Shown: one piece after another, positions 17,695 to 26,764 of the stretch
Position numbering within the stretch: the first letter of the stretch is position 1
How the letters are laid out: each line of letters begins with the position of its first letter
NCBI GenBank assembly: GCA_044228245.1
Contig: JBGAVG010000002.1
Location: 1-64,000 of the forward strand
Direction: 5' to 3'
DNA length: 64,000 bases
Source: Methylotenera_A sp044228245
GTDB lineage: Bacteria > Pseudomonadota > Gammaproteobacteria > Burkholderiales > Methylophilaceae
Notes under the pieces: model-generated
Told to the model about the DNA's origin: nothing
Database searches by the model: none
The model's input: the letters and a program-made list of their open reading frames with translations, nothing else
Translations under genes and position numbers: made by a program

Positions 17695-17985
17695 ATGACC
17701 ATCCCTCCAGCTCTGCCACAAAAGAAGCTGCGCCTCGTGATTCATGGCCGCGTGCAAGGCGTGTTCTTTCGCAACTCGATGTGTCTGCAAGCGCAAAAGC
17801 TGGGGATCAGCGGCTGGGTGAGAAACCGCAGTGACGGCGCTGTAGAGGCTGCGGTGCATGGGAACTCCGCCGCCGTGGATTCAATCGTGCGCTGGGCCCA
17901 GCGCGGCCCGGAGCTTGCGCATGTGGAGCGAGTAGAAATCGAGCTGGATGATGGCAGTTACAACGGCTTCGAGGTCATTGGATAA
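17695..17985 (+). CDS. acyP: Acylphosphatase
   Basis: This small enzyme hydrolyses acyl phosphates. The signature GRVQGVFFRNSM (residues about 18-29) contains the catalytic Arg, and GWVRNRSDGAVEAAVHG holds the catalytic Asn; the C-terminus FEVIG is typical. Length 96 residues. CAGGGA precedes the ATG. Its leader has a 6-bp hairpin (GGGTAG/CTACCC, 17650-17665) of unknown meaning. It is divergent from thpR and convergent with flgL. Confidence 0.95.
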   Translation: MTIPPALPQKKLRLVIHGRVQGVFFRNSMCLQAQKLGISGWVRNRSDGAVEAAVHGNSAAVDSIVRWAQRGPELAHVERVEIELDDGSYNGFEVIG

Positions 17986-18001
17986 TCCACAAATCGTGGA
18001 T
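17985..18001. terminator. Weak hairpin between acyP and flgL
   Basis: ATCCAC-AAATC-GTGGAT forms a 6-bp stem beginning at the last base of the acyP stop codon. A short T-run (TTTT) follows eight bases later on the plus strand. It is the only stem between the two converging genes, so it may end acyP transcription, but it lacks a proper T-tract. Confidence 0.3.
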
Positions 18002-18039
18002 AGCCCAATTTTGGAATTAACTTTCCAGCAAACTCAGGA

Positions 18040-18954
18040 TTATATATATTGAAATAGCGACAGTTTGGTTGTTTCTACAAATGATTTCTGCGCCGCTTCC
18101 ATTATGGTTTGCTGTTTCGCGAGGTCTGAGAGCGCGCTGGCATAGTCAAGATCCTCCAGCTCGGAAAGGGATTTGCTGTATTGCAGGGCACGGTCTGCGC
18201 CTGCGGTGTCCAAGGCATCAAGCTCATTCAGTTTGGAGCCGATAGCAGCACGTACATTGAGTACGTTATCTACCGAGCCCTGCAGATTGCTGATGGCTGT
18301 TGCCAGGCCGCTAGTGAAGGCCGCTTGCGTGGCGGCATTGGTGATGGGCGTGTTCAGCAATGTCACCAGATTGCTCAAGGTGGCAAATACATCATTCCCG
18401 CCTGCTTGAAATACGTTGTCGCCGCTGACGTTTGCCGCCATCAGTCGCTGCGCATCCACCTGAATCAACTGCTGGTTACTATCACCAGCATAACTTGCGC
18501 CTGAAGCATTGGCTATAAAGGGTTTGGTATCCGTTTTAAAGCCAGCATAAATATAATCTCCCGATGCATCTTGCGTATTTGCAAGGTTGATCAGTTCTTC
18601 AAGCGAGCCGTTAAGTTCTGTTGCAATAAACCCTCTTTGCAGATCTGAAAGAGAGCCATTGCCGGCGCCGACCAGTGTGGATTGTGCGGAAACAAGCAGG
18701 CTGGTAATGCTGGCCAGACTCGATTCCAGTGTATTGAGTTTGAGCTGTGCGGTTTGACGGCTGCTTGCGAATGAAGCGTTAACTCCCTGTGTGTGAGCGA
18801 TTTCCAGTGCGCGTGCCGAAGCAATCGGGTCGTCCGAGGGCAATGTCATACGTTTGCCAGTAGAAATCTGCTGTTGCAGTTTGGTCTGGTCTGCCTGTAG
18901 CGAGCTGATTTTTGAAATGCCGCTTTGGTAGATGGTGTTGGTGCTTATGCGCAT
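18040..18954 (-). CDS. flgL: Flagellar hook-associated protein 3 (FlgL)
   Basis: FlgL is the second hook-filament junction protein. The N-terminus shows the flagellin-like motif MRISTNTIYQSGISKI and LQQQISTGKRMTLPSDDPI (residues about 27-45), and the C-terminus has ALSDLAKQQTIMEAAQKSF with the flagellin-like ending LSLFQYI. Length 304 residues. An AAGGAAA ribosome site precedes the ATG at 18954. It lies 30 bases after flgK and probably shares its FliA promoter. Confidence 0.96.
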   Translation of the reverse strand: MRISTNTIYQSGISKISSLQADQTKLQQQISTGKRMTLPSDDPIASARALEIAHTQGVNASFASSRQTAQLKLNTLESSLASITSLLVSAQSTLVGAGNGSLSDLQRGFIATELNGSLEELINLANTQDASGDYIYAGFKTDTKPFIANASGASYAGDSNQQLIQVDAQRLMAANVSGDNVFQAGGNDVFATLSNLVTLLNTPITNAATQAAFTSGLATAISNLQGSVDNVLNVRAAIGSKLNELDALDTAGADRALQYSKSLSELEDLDYASALSDLAKQQTIMEAAQKSFVETTKLSLFQYI

Positions 18955-18984
18955 GATATATTTCCTTGGAAGTCTTTCCTTAAC

Positions 18985-20934
18985 CTAATGGCCTAATTGC
19001 AGCAGCACATCAAAAAGCTGGCTGGCAATCTGCATCATCTTGCCGGCGGCCTGGTAAGCTTGCTGGTAGCGGAGAAGGTTGGTGGCCTCTTCATCCAGAT
19101 TGACGCCGGACTCAGCCTGCACCGCCGCGGTTGCCTGTTCGAGCACTTTAGCTTCTGTTGCGCCGATGACTTTCAATTCGCGCGCTTTGTTGCCTACGGT
19201 ATTGACAAGCTGACCGAACGCATCCGAGTAACTGGTTTTGCCGTTGTTCAACATGCCCTGGCTTTGCAGACCTGCCAGCAGCAGTCCATTGCGGTTGTCT
19301 CCGGAGCCGGTGCTGGTATTGGGTGCAATGGTAAACTGGTCGCCATTTGCTGGCGCGCCTGTAATCACAAAACTTAAGCCGCCCACGGCAATGGTCGCGC
19401 CGCTGGTATAGGTAATGGGCGTGCCTGCTGGAAAGGTTGTCGTTACACCGCCCGAAGTTACTGTCACAGGTTGTGTCGAGGGTGCCAGGGTGAGTGTGCC
19501 CGGAAGGCCGCTCGTGTAAGTCAGCCCAATCGGGCTTGCGAGCGGACTTGTTGCATAGCTGGTGCCGGCAGTGGGCACGCTAATGGTGGCCGCGCCGGTA
19601 TTGGCTGCATTGGCGCTAGAGCTTAGTGCAGGGCTGCCCACGGCTAATTTGCTGGCATCGGTAAAAACCAGGGCCATGGTGGTCGCAGCGTTCTGCGTAG
19701 GGCGGATAACAAAATCATCGCCTGCCAGCATGGTGCCGGAAATCTGGCTAAAGCTCAGGCCATCGATGGTCTGGGGCAGGCTGGTAAAGCTCTGCACGGT
19801 TTTGTCACTGAGCCGGGTAATCTTATAGTTAGTGCCATCATACTGCAGGCGGTAATCACTGCTGGTAATTGCGCGTGCATCTACAATTTTACTGCTGACG
19901 ACAGCCGATCCGGTATTGTCACTATTGCTGCTGACCACCGGATCAGGAATGCTGAATAGGGCGCCGCCAGGATTGCCGTTCTTGTCCAGGCCTTGTGCAT
20001 GCTGGGCATTAAAGGTTTCTGCGAGCACGACAGCAATCTGCCCCAACTGATTCTGCACGGTATCCAGTGATTCGCTACGGAACTGAAGCAAACCGCCTAT
20101 CGCCCCGCCTGGCAGGCTATCCACGCCCAAAACCGTGGTTTTGGTCTTGTTCTGATAAGCGACTTCCAATCGACCGGGGTCAGTAGGAGAGGAGGTCGTG
20201 ATGAGTGAATTGGTGACGGTGCCCACTACCAGCGGCAGGCCGTTGCCAATAAAGATGTTATAGCTGCCCTGGTTCTGTGGCACGACAGTCGTCTTGATCT
20301 GTTTACTGAGTTCAAGCACCAGCTGATCGCGTTGGTCCATCAGGTCATTGGGCGGATTGCCGGCAGAATTGACTGCTTTTTCAATCACATCATTTAATCT
20401 GGCGATCTGTTTGGCATAGCTGTTGACCATGCTGACGCTGGAGGTGAGTTGTGTATTGACGCTGTCGCGAATTTCGTTAAGGCGGTTGTTTGTGCTTTGA
20501 AAGCGGTTGACCAGGGATTGGGCATAGGACAACATGGTTTGCCGTGTCGGCGTGTCGCTAGGGTTGGCCGATAGATTTTGTACGCTGGCAAAAAAATCAT
20601 TGAGTGCAGGATTAAGGCCTGCAGAGACATCTGACAGCATGTTTTCAATGGCGCCAAGGTTCGAGCTGTAGACATCCACCCCCGAACTTACCGCCTGGCT
20701 ATTGACGACCTGTCTGGCCAGTATTTCATTATAAACACGTGTCACTGCTGAAATCTCGGTCCCTTGGCCAATATAGCCATAGCCGAAGTTCTGCGCCTGT
20801 GCGGCAGACTGTACTACGACCTGCCTTGAGTAGCCTGGTGTGGAAGCATTGGCGATATTATGCCCGGTGGTGCTAAGGCCGACCTGAGCCGCATTCAGCG
20901 CACTTGTTCCGATGCTTAGTATGTTGGAAGCCAT
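18985..20934 (-). CDS. flgK: Flagellar hook-associated protein 1 (FlgK)
   Basis: FlgK is the first junction protein placed on the completed hook. The N-terminal rod-type motif is present (LNAAQVGLSTTGHNIANAST), followed by GYSRQVVVQ, and the C-terminus has the matching GVNLDEEATNLLRYQQAYQA helix. At 649 residues it is about 100 longer than the enteric protein; the excess lies in a serine/threonine/glycine-rich central part (about residues 330-560) with repeated TYTSG-like segments. It probably belongs to the late class because a sigma-28 promoter lies at 20970-20996. Confidence 0.96.
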   Translation of the reverse strand: MASNILSIGTSALNAAQVGLSTTGHNIANASTPGYSRQVVVQSAAQAQNFGYGYIGQGTEISAVTRVYNEILARQVVNSQAVSSGVDVYSSNLGAIENMLSDVSAGLNPALNDFFASVQNLSANPSDTPTRQTMLSYAQSLVNRFQSTNNRLNEIRDSVNTQLTSSVSMVNSYAKQIARLNDVIEKAVNSAGNPPNDLMDQRDQLVLELSKQIKTTVVPQNQGSYNIFIGNGLPLVVGTVTNSLITTSSPTDPGRLEVAYQNKTKTTVLGVDSLPGGAIGGLLQFRSESLDTVQNQLGQIAVVLAETFNAQHAQGLDKNGNPGGALFSIPDPVVSSNSDNTGSAVVSSKIVDARAITSSDYRLQYDGTNYKITRLSDKTVQSFTSLPQTIDGLSFSQISGTMLAGDDFVIRPTQNAATTMALVFTDASKLAVGSPALSSSANAANTGAATISVPTAGTSYATSPLASPIGLTYTSGLPGTLTLAPSTQPVTVTSGGVTTTFPAGTPITYTSGATIAVGGLSFVITGAPANGDQFTIAPNTSTGSGDNRNGLLLAGLQSQGMLNNGKTSYSDAFGQLVNTVGNKARELKVIGATEAKVLEQATAAVQAESGVNLDEEATNLLRYQQAYQAAGKMMQIASQLFDVLLQLGH

Positions 20935-20969
20935 GATATCTTTTCGTCAAAATCCATAATATAAGTTTG

Positions 20970-20996
20970 ATGACGGCATAAATATTTAGAACTTTA
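20970..20996 (-). promoter_or_regulatory. Sigma-28 (FliA) promoter of flgKL
   Basis: On the minus strand TAAAGTT is followed after 12 bases by GCCGTCAT, the same spacing as at flgM and close to TAAAGTTT-N11-GCCGATAA. The predicted start is about 30 bases before the flgK ATG. Two of the -10 bases differ from consensus (TC for AT). Confidence 0.65.
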
Positions 20997-21019
20997 GGCC
21001 GAACGATTAAATTAATTTT

Positions 21020-21988
21020 TTACGATGCCAATACTTTCTGTATCACGCTGGCGAGTTTACTGGCGTATTGGGGGTCCGTGGCATAGCCGGCTTTCTGCAT
21101 GGCTTGCGCATAACCATTCACGTCTTGCAGATTTGCCATCACCTTTTCGTAGCGCGGATTGCTGCGCATCAGGTTGGCAAAGTCTTTGAATGAGTCCGCA
21201 TAACTGTCGTAAGCACGGAATTTTTCGATGCGTTTTTGTTTCACGCCATTGATATATTCAGTCGTCATGGCTTCTACGACTTTGCCATCCCAGTTGCCAG
21301 TGGCTTTAATGCCAAACAGATTGTTGCTGGGAGTGCCATCAGCGGCTTTAATTTCACGCTTGCCCCAGCCGCTTTCCAGTGCGGCCTGGCCGAGCATCAA
21401 ATGCGCAGGCACGCCGGTAGCGCGACTTGCCGCTTCGGCGTGCTGCGCCATGCGGGTTTGAAATTCAGACGCGCTGCTGCTTAATGGTTTGTTGCTGATC
21501 AGACTGTTTTCCGAAGGCAGGTGATTGCTCTGAAGAGTTTTGTTTTCTAAAGACTTAGGTTCAAGGGTTTTAGCATTGATAGGTGAAAGCGGGTTTCTGA
21601 TCAGCGCCGACCCCCCTTGCAGGTGAGAGCCGGATATAACGGATTCATCTGTTACCGCCTGCTGCATGGTGTTTGTAGCCGCATAACCACTTTTACTGAG
21701 TTGCCTGGCTAGCACATCCGCCAGCCCCAGACCTTTTGAAGCCAGGTTGCTGCTCAGTTGCTGATCAAGCATCGAGGTGAAAGTGCGGCTTTGTTCATTG
21801 TCGAAAGGATTGTCCTGCGGTGAGGCTTCGCGCATGCTTTTCAGCATCATGTTCATGAAGATGGCTTCAAACTGTTTGGCGACACCCTTGATCGCTTCTG
21901 GCGAATTTTCTTTGGCCGCCTGCTTGAGGTTATTTAGACCGTTGGCATCAAAAGCCACTTTCCCAGATAAATCGGCGCTGTTAATCAT
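21020..21988 (-). CDS. flgJ: Peptidoglycan hydrolase / rod cap FlgJ
   Basis: FlgJ caps the growing rod in the periplasm and opens the cell wall. The N-terminal rod-cap domain (about residues 30-110) has VAKQFEAIFMNMMLKSMREA, and the C-terminal GH73 glucosaminidase domain (about 175-320) has GVPAHLMLGQAALESGWGKR, with the catalytic Glu in ALESGWG, and NLFGIKATGNWDG. A Ser/Leu/Asn-rich linker joins them. Length 322 residues. It follows flgI after 23 bases. Confidence 0.96.
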   Translation of the reverse strand: MINSADLSGKVAFDANGLNNLKQAAKENSPEAIKGVAKQFEAIFMNMMLKSMREASPQDNPFDNEQSRTFTSMLDQQLSSNLASKGLGLADVLARQLSKSGYAATNTMQQAVTDESVISGSHLQGGSALIRNPLSPINAKTLEPKSLENKTLQSNHLPSENSLISNKPLSSSASEFQTRMAQHAEAASRATGVPAHLMLGQAALESGWGKREIKAADGTPSNNLFGIKATGNWDGKVVEAMTTEYINGVKQKRIEKFRAYDSYADSFKDFANLMRSNPRYEKVMANLQDVNGYAQAMQKAGYATDPQYASKLASVIQKVLAS

Positions 21989-22011
21989 GGTAAAGTTCTT
22001 TGGTAATCATG

Positions 22012-23163
22012 CTAGATAATCTCTAATTCGGCACGTAAAGAACCGGCGGCCTTCATGGCCTGCAGTATCGCGAGCAGATCTTGCGGGGTAGCGCCAATCG
22101 CATTGAGCGCCTTTACCACGTCGGAAAGATTGGCACCGTTATTAAGTTGTAGCACCTTGCCAGGCTCTTTGTTGATATCAATTCTTGAAACTGCCGTGGA
22201 AACGGTTTGACCGTTTGAAAACGCGCCTGGCTGGCTGATGACCGGCGCAGTGTCGATGACCACTGACAGGTTGCCATGCGATACGGCGCAGCTTTCCAGC
22301 GTAACTGCCTTGTTCATCACCACCGATCCGGTGCGGGCGTTGAGGATGATCTTGGCGGAACCTGCGGCAGGGGAGATGTTGATGGATTCCAGCGCGGCCA
22401 GGAAAGATACACGGCTGCTATTGGAAGGCGGCTGTACACGAATCACACGGCCGTCCTGCGCGAAAGCGGTATTCTGGCCAAATTTGCGGTTAATGGCATC
22501 TACCACCATGGTGGCAGTGGAAAAATCGGATTCTTTTAATTCCAGATTAACGCCGTCAGTCTGGCTGATGGGATTGGGGAGCGCGCGCTCAACGGTGGCG
22601 CCGTCCGAAATGCGGCCTACGCTCAGGTGGTTAATCTGTGTCTGGCTGCCATTGGCAGAGGCACCGACACCGCCGACCACCAGATTGCCCTGTGCAATCG
22701 CGTAAATCTGGCCATCAGCGCCTTTAAGCGGGGTCATCAGCAAGGTGCCGCCACGCAGGCTTTTGGCGTTTCCCATGGATGAAACTGTAATATCCAGGGT
22801 TTGGCCGGGCTGTGCAAAAGCTGGCAGGCTGCTGGTCACGATGACCGAAGCCACATTCTTAAGTTGCAGATTGGTGCCGGGCGGCAAGCTCACGCCCATT
22901 TGCTGCATCATGCTGATGATGCTTTGTATGGTAAAAGGTGTCTGTGTAGTTTGGTCACCGGTTCCATCAAGGCCTACTACTAGGCCGTAGCCGATGAGCT
23001 GGTTGCTGCGAACACCTTGAATCGTTGCTAAATCTTTGAGGCGTTCAGCATGAGCAGGCACGCTTAAAGTTATTAAAATCAGCAGCATGAGGCTTATAAA
23101 CGCTGGATGCCTATGGGCGGATTTCACAAACTGCCTAAAAAGATATCTTGTCATGTTATTCAT
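22012..23163 (-). CDS. flgI: Flagellar P-ring protein FlgI
   Basis: FlgI forms the periplasmic P ring around the rod. A long positively charged N-terminus leads to a signal peptide ending SVPAHA-ER near residue 39, then the family start RLKDLATIQGVRSNQLIGYG and LVVGLDGTGD. The C-terminus has LSDVVKALNAIGATPQDLLA. The ATG at 23163 overlaps the flgH stop (TGATG); an adjacent GTG at 23166 is the alternative. Length 383 residues. Confidence 0.96.
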   Translation of the reverse strand: MNNMTRYLFRQFVKSAHRHPAFISLMLLILITLSVPAHAERLKDLATIQGVRSNQLIGYGLVVGLDGTGDQTTQTPFTIQSIISMMQQMGVSLPPGTNLQLKNVASVIVTSSLPAFAQPGQTLDITVSSMGNAKSLRGGTLLMTPLKGADGQIYAIAQGNLVVGGVGASANGSQTQINHLSVGRISDGATVERALPNPISQTDGVNLELKESDFSTATMVVDAINRKFGQNTAFAQDGRVIRVQPPSNSSRVSFLAALESINISPAAGSAKIILNARTGSVVMNKAVTLESCAVSHGNLSVVIDTAPVISQPGAFSNGQTVSTAVSRIDINKEPGKVLQLNNGANLSDVVKALNAIGATPQDLLAILQAMKAAGSLRAELEII

Positions 23164-23831
23164 CACAAAGGTGCAAAACTTAGGAAGAAACGTGCCAGAA
23201 TAGAAGCGATTTGTGCGCCATCAATCTTACTGTTGGTGCGATATTCGATGCGTGCATCTGCCACTTTGGTAGAGGATACAAAATTGCCAACAGTAATCGT
23301 ATCCGGGTTGACAACGCCGGAGAAGCGGACAAATTCAGTTCCTTTGTCGAGAGAAATCTGCTTCTCACCGCTCACGACCAAATTGCCGTTAGATAGTACC
23401 TCCACCACAGTAACGGTGATTGAGCCATTGAAGTTGTTGCTGTTGTTTGCTGCTGCTTTATCCTCGTTTTTAATGTCGGAGCTTGCAGCGATAGTGACAT
23501 CTTCTTTAAGTAGTCTAACCGGCAAGCCCGTTGGCACTTTTACTAAGGTATCCACAGAACCTGTTTTGCTTCCTGAACTGCCGCCAGCTTTGGTAGCAGT
23601 TGTATTTTCGGTTATGTTGATGGTGATAATATCACCTACATAGCGCGGGCGCCTGTCTTCAAACATAGGCCGGTACGCCGCATTGTTGAAAATCGCACCG
23701 CTGCTGGCTGAGGTTGTTGGAACCGCTTTTGGCATGGCTGTTGTCGGTTGTTTGACAATAGAGTCTGGCGTGATGGCACAGCCGCTTAGCATTAACATGC
23801 TGCCAATAAGAAATGCTTTAATGTTTAGCAT
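23163..23831 (-). CDS. flgH: Flagellar L-ring lipoprotein FlgH
   Basis: FlgH forms the outer-membrane L ring. The N-terminus is a lipoprotein signal with lipobox LSGC (Cys at residue 18). The mature part carries PMFEDRRPRYVGDIITINI and the C-terminal VADARIEYRTNSKIDGAQI pattern of the family. Length 222 residues. It shares a one-base stop/start overlap with flgI, as expected for coupled ring proteins. Confidence 0.97.
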   Translation of the reverse strand: MLNIKAFLIGSMLMLSGCAITPDSIVKQPTTAMPKAVPTTSASSGAIFNNAAYRPMFEDRRPRYVGDIITINITENTTATKAGGSSGSKTGSVDTLVKVPTGLPVRLLKEDVTIAASSDIKNEDKAAANNSNNFNGSITVTVVEVLSNGNLVVSGEKQISLDKGTEFVRFSGVVNPDTITVGNFVSSTKVADARIEYRTNSKIDGAQIASILARFFLSFAPL

Positions 23832-23884
23832 AATCGTTTCTTCGTTTTAATAGACTGTTATCCGGTGATCAAGTTTGGCCTGCA

Positions 23885-24667
23885 TTACATTTGTGCCAGT
23901 TTCTGCAGCATCTGGTCTGATGTAGTGATCGCCTTGCTGTTGATTTCATAGGCGCGCTGGGTTTGTATCATGTTGACCAGTTCTTCCACCACGTTGACGT
24001 TAGAAGTCTCCACATAGCCTTGCGACAGGATGCCTGCGCCATTGGCGCCTGGTGTATTGGTGTTGGCGTTGCCGGAAGCGGAGGTTTCTACAAACAGATT
24101 TTCGCCTTTAGCCAGTAAGCCGGCCGGATTGATAAACGTGGCAAGCTGCAGCGAACCCACCTGGGTGGCCGCCGCCGCACCTGCCGTCGTGACAGAAACC
24201 GTACCATCGCGGCCTATGGTGAGGCTTTGCGCGTTGGCGGGAATGGTAATGGCGGGCTGTACCGGGAACCCGCTCGAAGTGACCAGCTGGCCTTGGCTAT
24301 CGACCTGGAAAGAGCCATCGCGGGTGTAGGCGGTCGTTCCATCCGGTAGCAATACCTGAAAGAAGCCGGCGCCCTGAATGGCGACATCTTTATCGCTGCT
24401 GGTTTGCTGCAGATTTCCCTGCGTAAAAATACGCTCCGTGGCGACAGGTCTTACGCCTGTGCCAAGCTGCAGGCCGGAGGGCAGCTGTGTCTGCTGCGAA
24501 GACTGTGCGCCTGGCTGGCGGATATTCTGATACAGCAAGTCCTCAAATACCGCGCGCGAACGCTTGAAGCCATTGGTGCTGACGTTGGCTAGGTTGTTGG
24601 CAATCACGTCCATTTGCGTTTGCTGCGCATCAAGACCGGTTTTTGAAATCCATAGTGAGCGTATCAT
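23885..24667 (-). CDS. flgG: Distal rod protein FlgG
   Basis: FlgG builds the distal rod. The full set of rod motifs is present: MIRSLWISKTGLDAQQTQMD, VIANNLANVSTNGFKRSRAV, the central GFFQVLLPDGTTAYTRDGSF and the C-terminal NVNVVEELVNMIQTQRAYEI. Length 260 residues is standard. AAGGAAA lies before the ATG. Confidence 0.97.
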   Translation of the reverse strand: MIRSLWISKTGLDAQQTQMDVIANNLANVSTNGFKRSRAVFEDLLYQNIRQPGAQSSQQTQLPSGLQLGTGVRPVATERIFTQGNLQQTSSDKDVAIQGAGFFQVLLPDGTTAYTRDGSFQVDSQGQLVTSSGFPVQPAITIPANAQSLTIGRDGTVSVTTAGAAAATQVGSLQLATFINPAGLLAKGENLFVETSASGNANTNTPGANGAGILSQGYVETSNVNVVEELVNMIQTQRAYEINSKAITTSDQMLQKLAQM

Positions 24668-24717
24668 TTTATTTTCCTTAAGAATCAGCTGCTAGATCGA
24701 TATTAACCCCATCCTGC

Positions 24718-25455
24718 CTAATTCATACTGAGGAGTTGACTGGCTTTATTGGCGTTATTCTCAGCGCTCTGTACCAGTTTCATCTGCGTTTCAAACTGTC
24801 GGGCCAGACTGATCATGCTGACCATGGCTTCGACCACGTTCACATTGCTGCCTTCGAGCGCGCCGCTGACGACATTGACGTTGGCATCGACTTCGGCACT
24901 GCCATTTTTGGTGACAAACAGCCCGTCTGGCGCGCGTGTCAGTTCTGCCTCAGGCGGATTGACCAGTTTCAGGCGGCCAATCGCATTGGATGGGCCGGGC
25001 AGGGTGCTGTTGGATACCGAAGAAATAGTGCCGTCTTTGGCAATCGAAATCGTGACGTCGGGCGGGATGCTGATAGGCCCGCCATCGCCCATCACAGTGA
25101 GGCCGGATGCCGTTTGCAGCAGACCGTTTTCGCTCACTTTGAGGGAGCCGTTGCGCGTGTAGCCTTCAGAGCCGTCTGCGCGCTGAACCACCAGCCAGCC
25201 TTTGCCCTGGATCGCGACGTCCAGGTCGCGATTGGTGGCCTGGATAGCACCAGGATTGAAATCAGCGCCTACTGTCGCATCGACAACAAAAGCACGTGTC
25301 GGCAACCCTTCGCTGATTACCGGCACCGCACGAAACGAATCCACCTGCGCCTTAAAGCCGGTAGACGTGGCGTTGGCCAGATTGTGCGCGGTGGTTGCCT
25401 GCTGCTCGAGTATATGTTTTGCGCCGGTCATTGCGGTATAAATCATGCGATCCAT
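24718..25455 (-). CDS. flgF: Proximal rod protein FlgF
   Basis: FlgF is a proximal rod subunit. The N-terminus MDRMIYTAMTGAKHILEQQA and the rod motif TAHNLANASTGFKAQ-like segment are followed by GWLVVQRADGSEGYTRNGSL and the C-terminal VNVVEAMVSMISLARQFE. Length 245 residues. A strong AGGAGG precedes the ATG. Confidence 0.96.
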   Translation of the reverse strand: MDRMIYTAMTGAKHILEQQATTAHNLANATSTGFKAQVDSFRAVPVISEGLPTRAFVVDATVGADFNPGAIQATNRDLDVAIQGKGWLVVQRADGSEGYTRNGSLKVSENGLLQTASGLTVMGDGGPISIPPDVTISIAKDGTISSVSNSTLPGPSNAIGRLKLVNPPEAELTRAPDGLFVTKNGSAEVDANVNVVSGALEGSNVNVVEAMVSMISLARQFETQMKLVQSAENNANKASQLLSMN

Positions 25456-25498
25456 AGTGCGCCTCCTTGTTTAGGTTTTAACTAAGTTAGGTGAGCTA

Positions 25499-26728
25499 TT
25501 AACGCAGGTTCACCAGGGTTTGCAGCACCTGATCCTGTGTTTTGATGGTTTGTGCATTGGCCTGATAAACCCGTTGTGCCGTAATCATATTCACCAGCTC
25601 GGCGGTAAGGTCTACATTAGAGTCTTCAACGGCGGATGACTGTAGTACGCCCAATGAGCCGGTATTCGGTGTGCCGACCAGGGCGGCGCCAGAAGTCGCG
25701 CTTTCAGCCCAGGCATTGCCGCCCAGCGATTGCAAACCGTTCGGGTTGACAAAATTGGCCAATACCACTTGCCCCAATACTTTGGATTGACCATTGGTAT
25801 AGCGTCCGACAATTGTGCCATCCGAGCCGGTATTGAAACTAGCCAGGCGTCCGGAGGTGAAGCCGTCCTGCGATAGACTGTTAACGCTGAAGTTTGAGCC
25901 GAATTGCGTGCTGCCGGAATAATCCAAAGTCAGTGGAACAGGCGTGGTTGCGCCAGTGGTGACCGCAAAAGATACCGGTGCGGCATTCGCCGGAGTAACT
26001 GTTGGGGCGATGCCGGTGCCGGTAAACGTCAGTGTGGCGGTTGGGGTTGGCAGTGCTGTCGTCGGCACGCCGTCCGCTGCTGTAAACACATCCCATGAGC
26101 CTGCTGCTGTTTTTACAAAGAAGCTTTGTAAGGTGTGCGAATTACCTAAACTATCGAAGACCGTCACAGCGGTAGAGTTATGATAAGTGGTCGGGTCGGC
26201 AGGATCGAATCCAGCCGCCGGCAGAGGAGTGTTGCGGGAATCAAGATTGACCAGACCGACGACTGTCGCTGTAGCAGAGGGCTGCAAATCGGAGGTGTTG
26301 ATATTGATTTCTGTCGGCGCCCCGGTTGACAGGTTGCCCAGTGCATCCGCAACATAGCCTGTCAGGCGCTTGCTTTCAGCATCCACAATATAGCCAAGTT
26401 TATCCATCTGGAACTGTCCGTTGCGAGAATAGGTAATCGCGCCGTTATTGCTCATGCGGAAAAAGCCGCCACCGTTAATGGCGATATCCAGCGAGTTGTT
26501 GGTGCTGGTGATATTGCCCTGCGTGTATTGCTGAGATACGTTCGAGATTTTGGTGCCGATGCCGATCTGCGATGCGCCGCCGCCGCTAAGGGAGTTAGCG
26601 AACACGTCGGCGAACTCGGTGCGCGATTGTTTGAACCCTACCGTGTTGGCGTTTGATACGTTATTGCCGATCACTTCGAGCTGCTTTGATGCTGCATTTA
26701 AACCGCTTAACCCTTGTTGAAAACTCAT
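25499..26728 (-). CDS. flgE: Flagellar hook protein FlgE
   Basis: FlgE is the hook subunit. It begins MSFQQGLSGLNAASKQLEVI with GNNVSNANTVGFKQSRTEFA, has the variable D1/D2 region in the centre, and ends with the domain-closing VDLTAELVNMITAQRVYQAN helix. Length 409 residues. Ribosome site CAGGAGA. It stands between flgD and flgF as in the enteric order. Confidence 0.97.
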   Translation of the reverse strand: MSFQQGLSGLNAASKQLEVIGNNVSNANTVGFKQSRTEFADVFANSLSGGGASQIGIGTKISNVSQQYTQGNITSTNNSLDIAINGGGFFRMSNNGAITYSRNGQFQMDKLGYIVDAESKRLTGYVADALGNLSTGAPTEININTSDLQPSATATVVGLVNLDSRNTPLPAAGFDPADPTTYHNSTAVTVFDSLGNSHTLQSFFVKTAAGSWDVFTAADGVPTTALPTPTATLTFTGTGIAPTVTPANAAPVSFAVTTGATTPVPLTLDYSGSTQFGSNFSVNSLSQDGFTSGRLASFNTGSDGTIVGRYTNGQSKVLGQVVLANFVNPNGLQSLGGNAWAESATSGAALVGTPNTGSLGVLQSSAVEDSNVDLTAELVNMITAQRVYQANAQTIKTQDQVLQTLVNLR

Positions 26729-26764
26729 GATGTTCTCCTGATTGTTCCTGTTAAATAAAGATGG

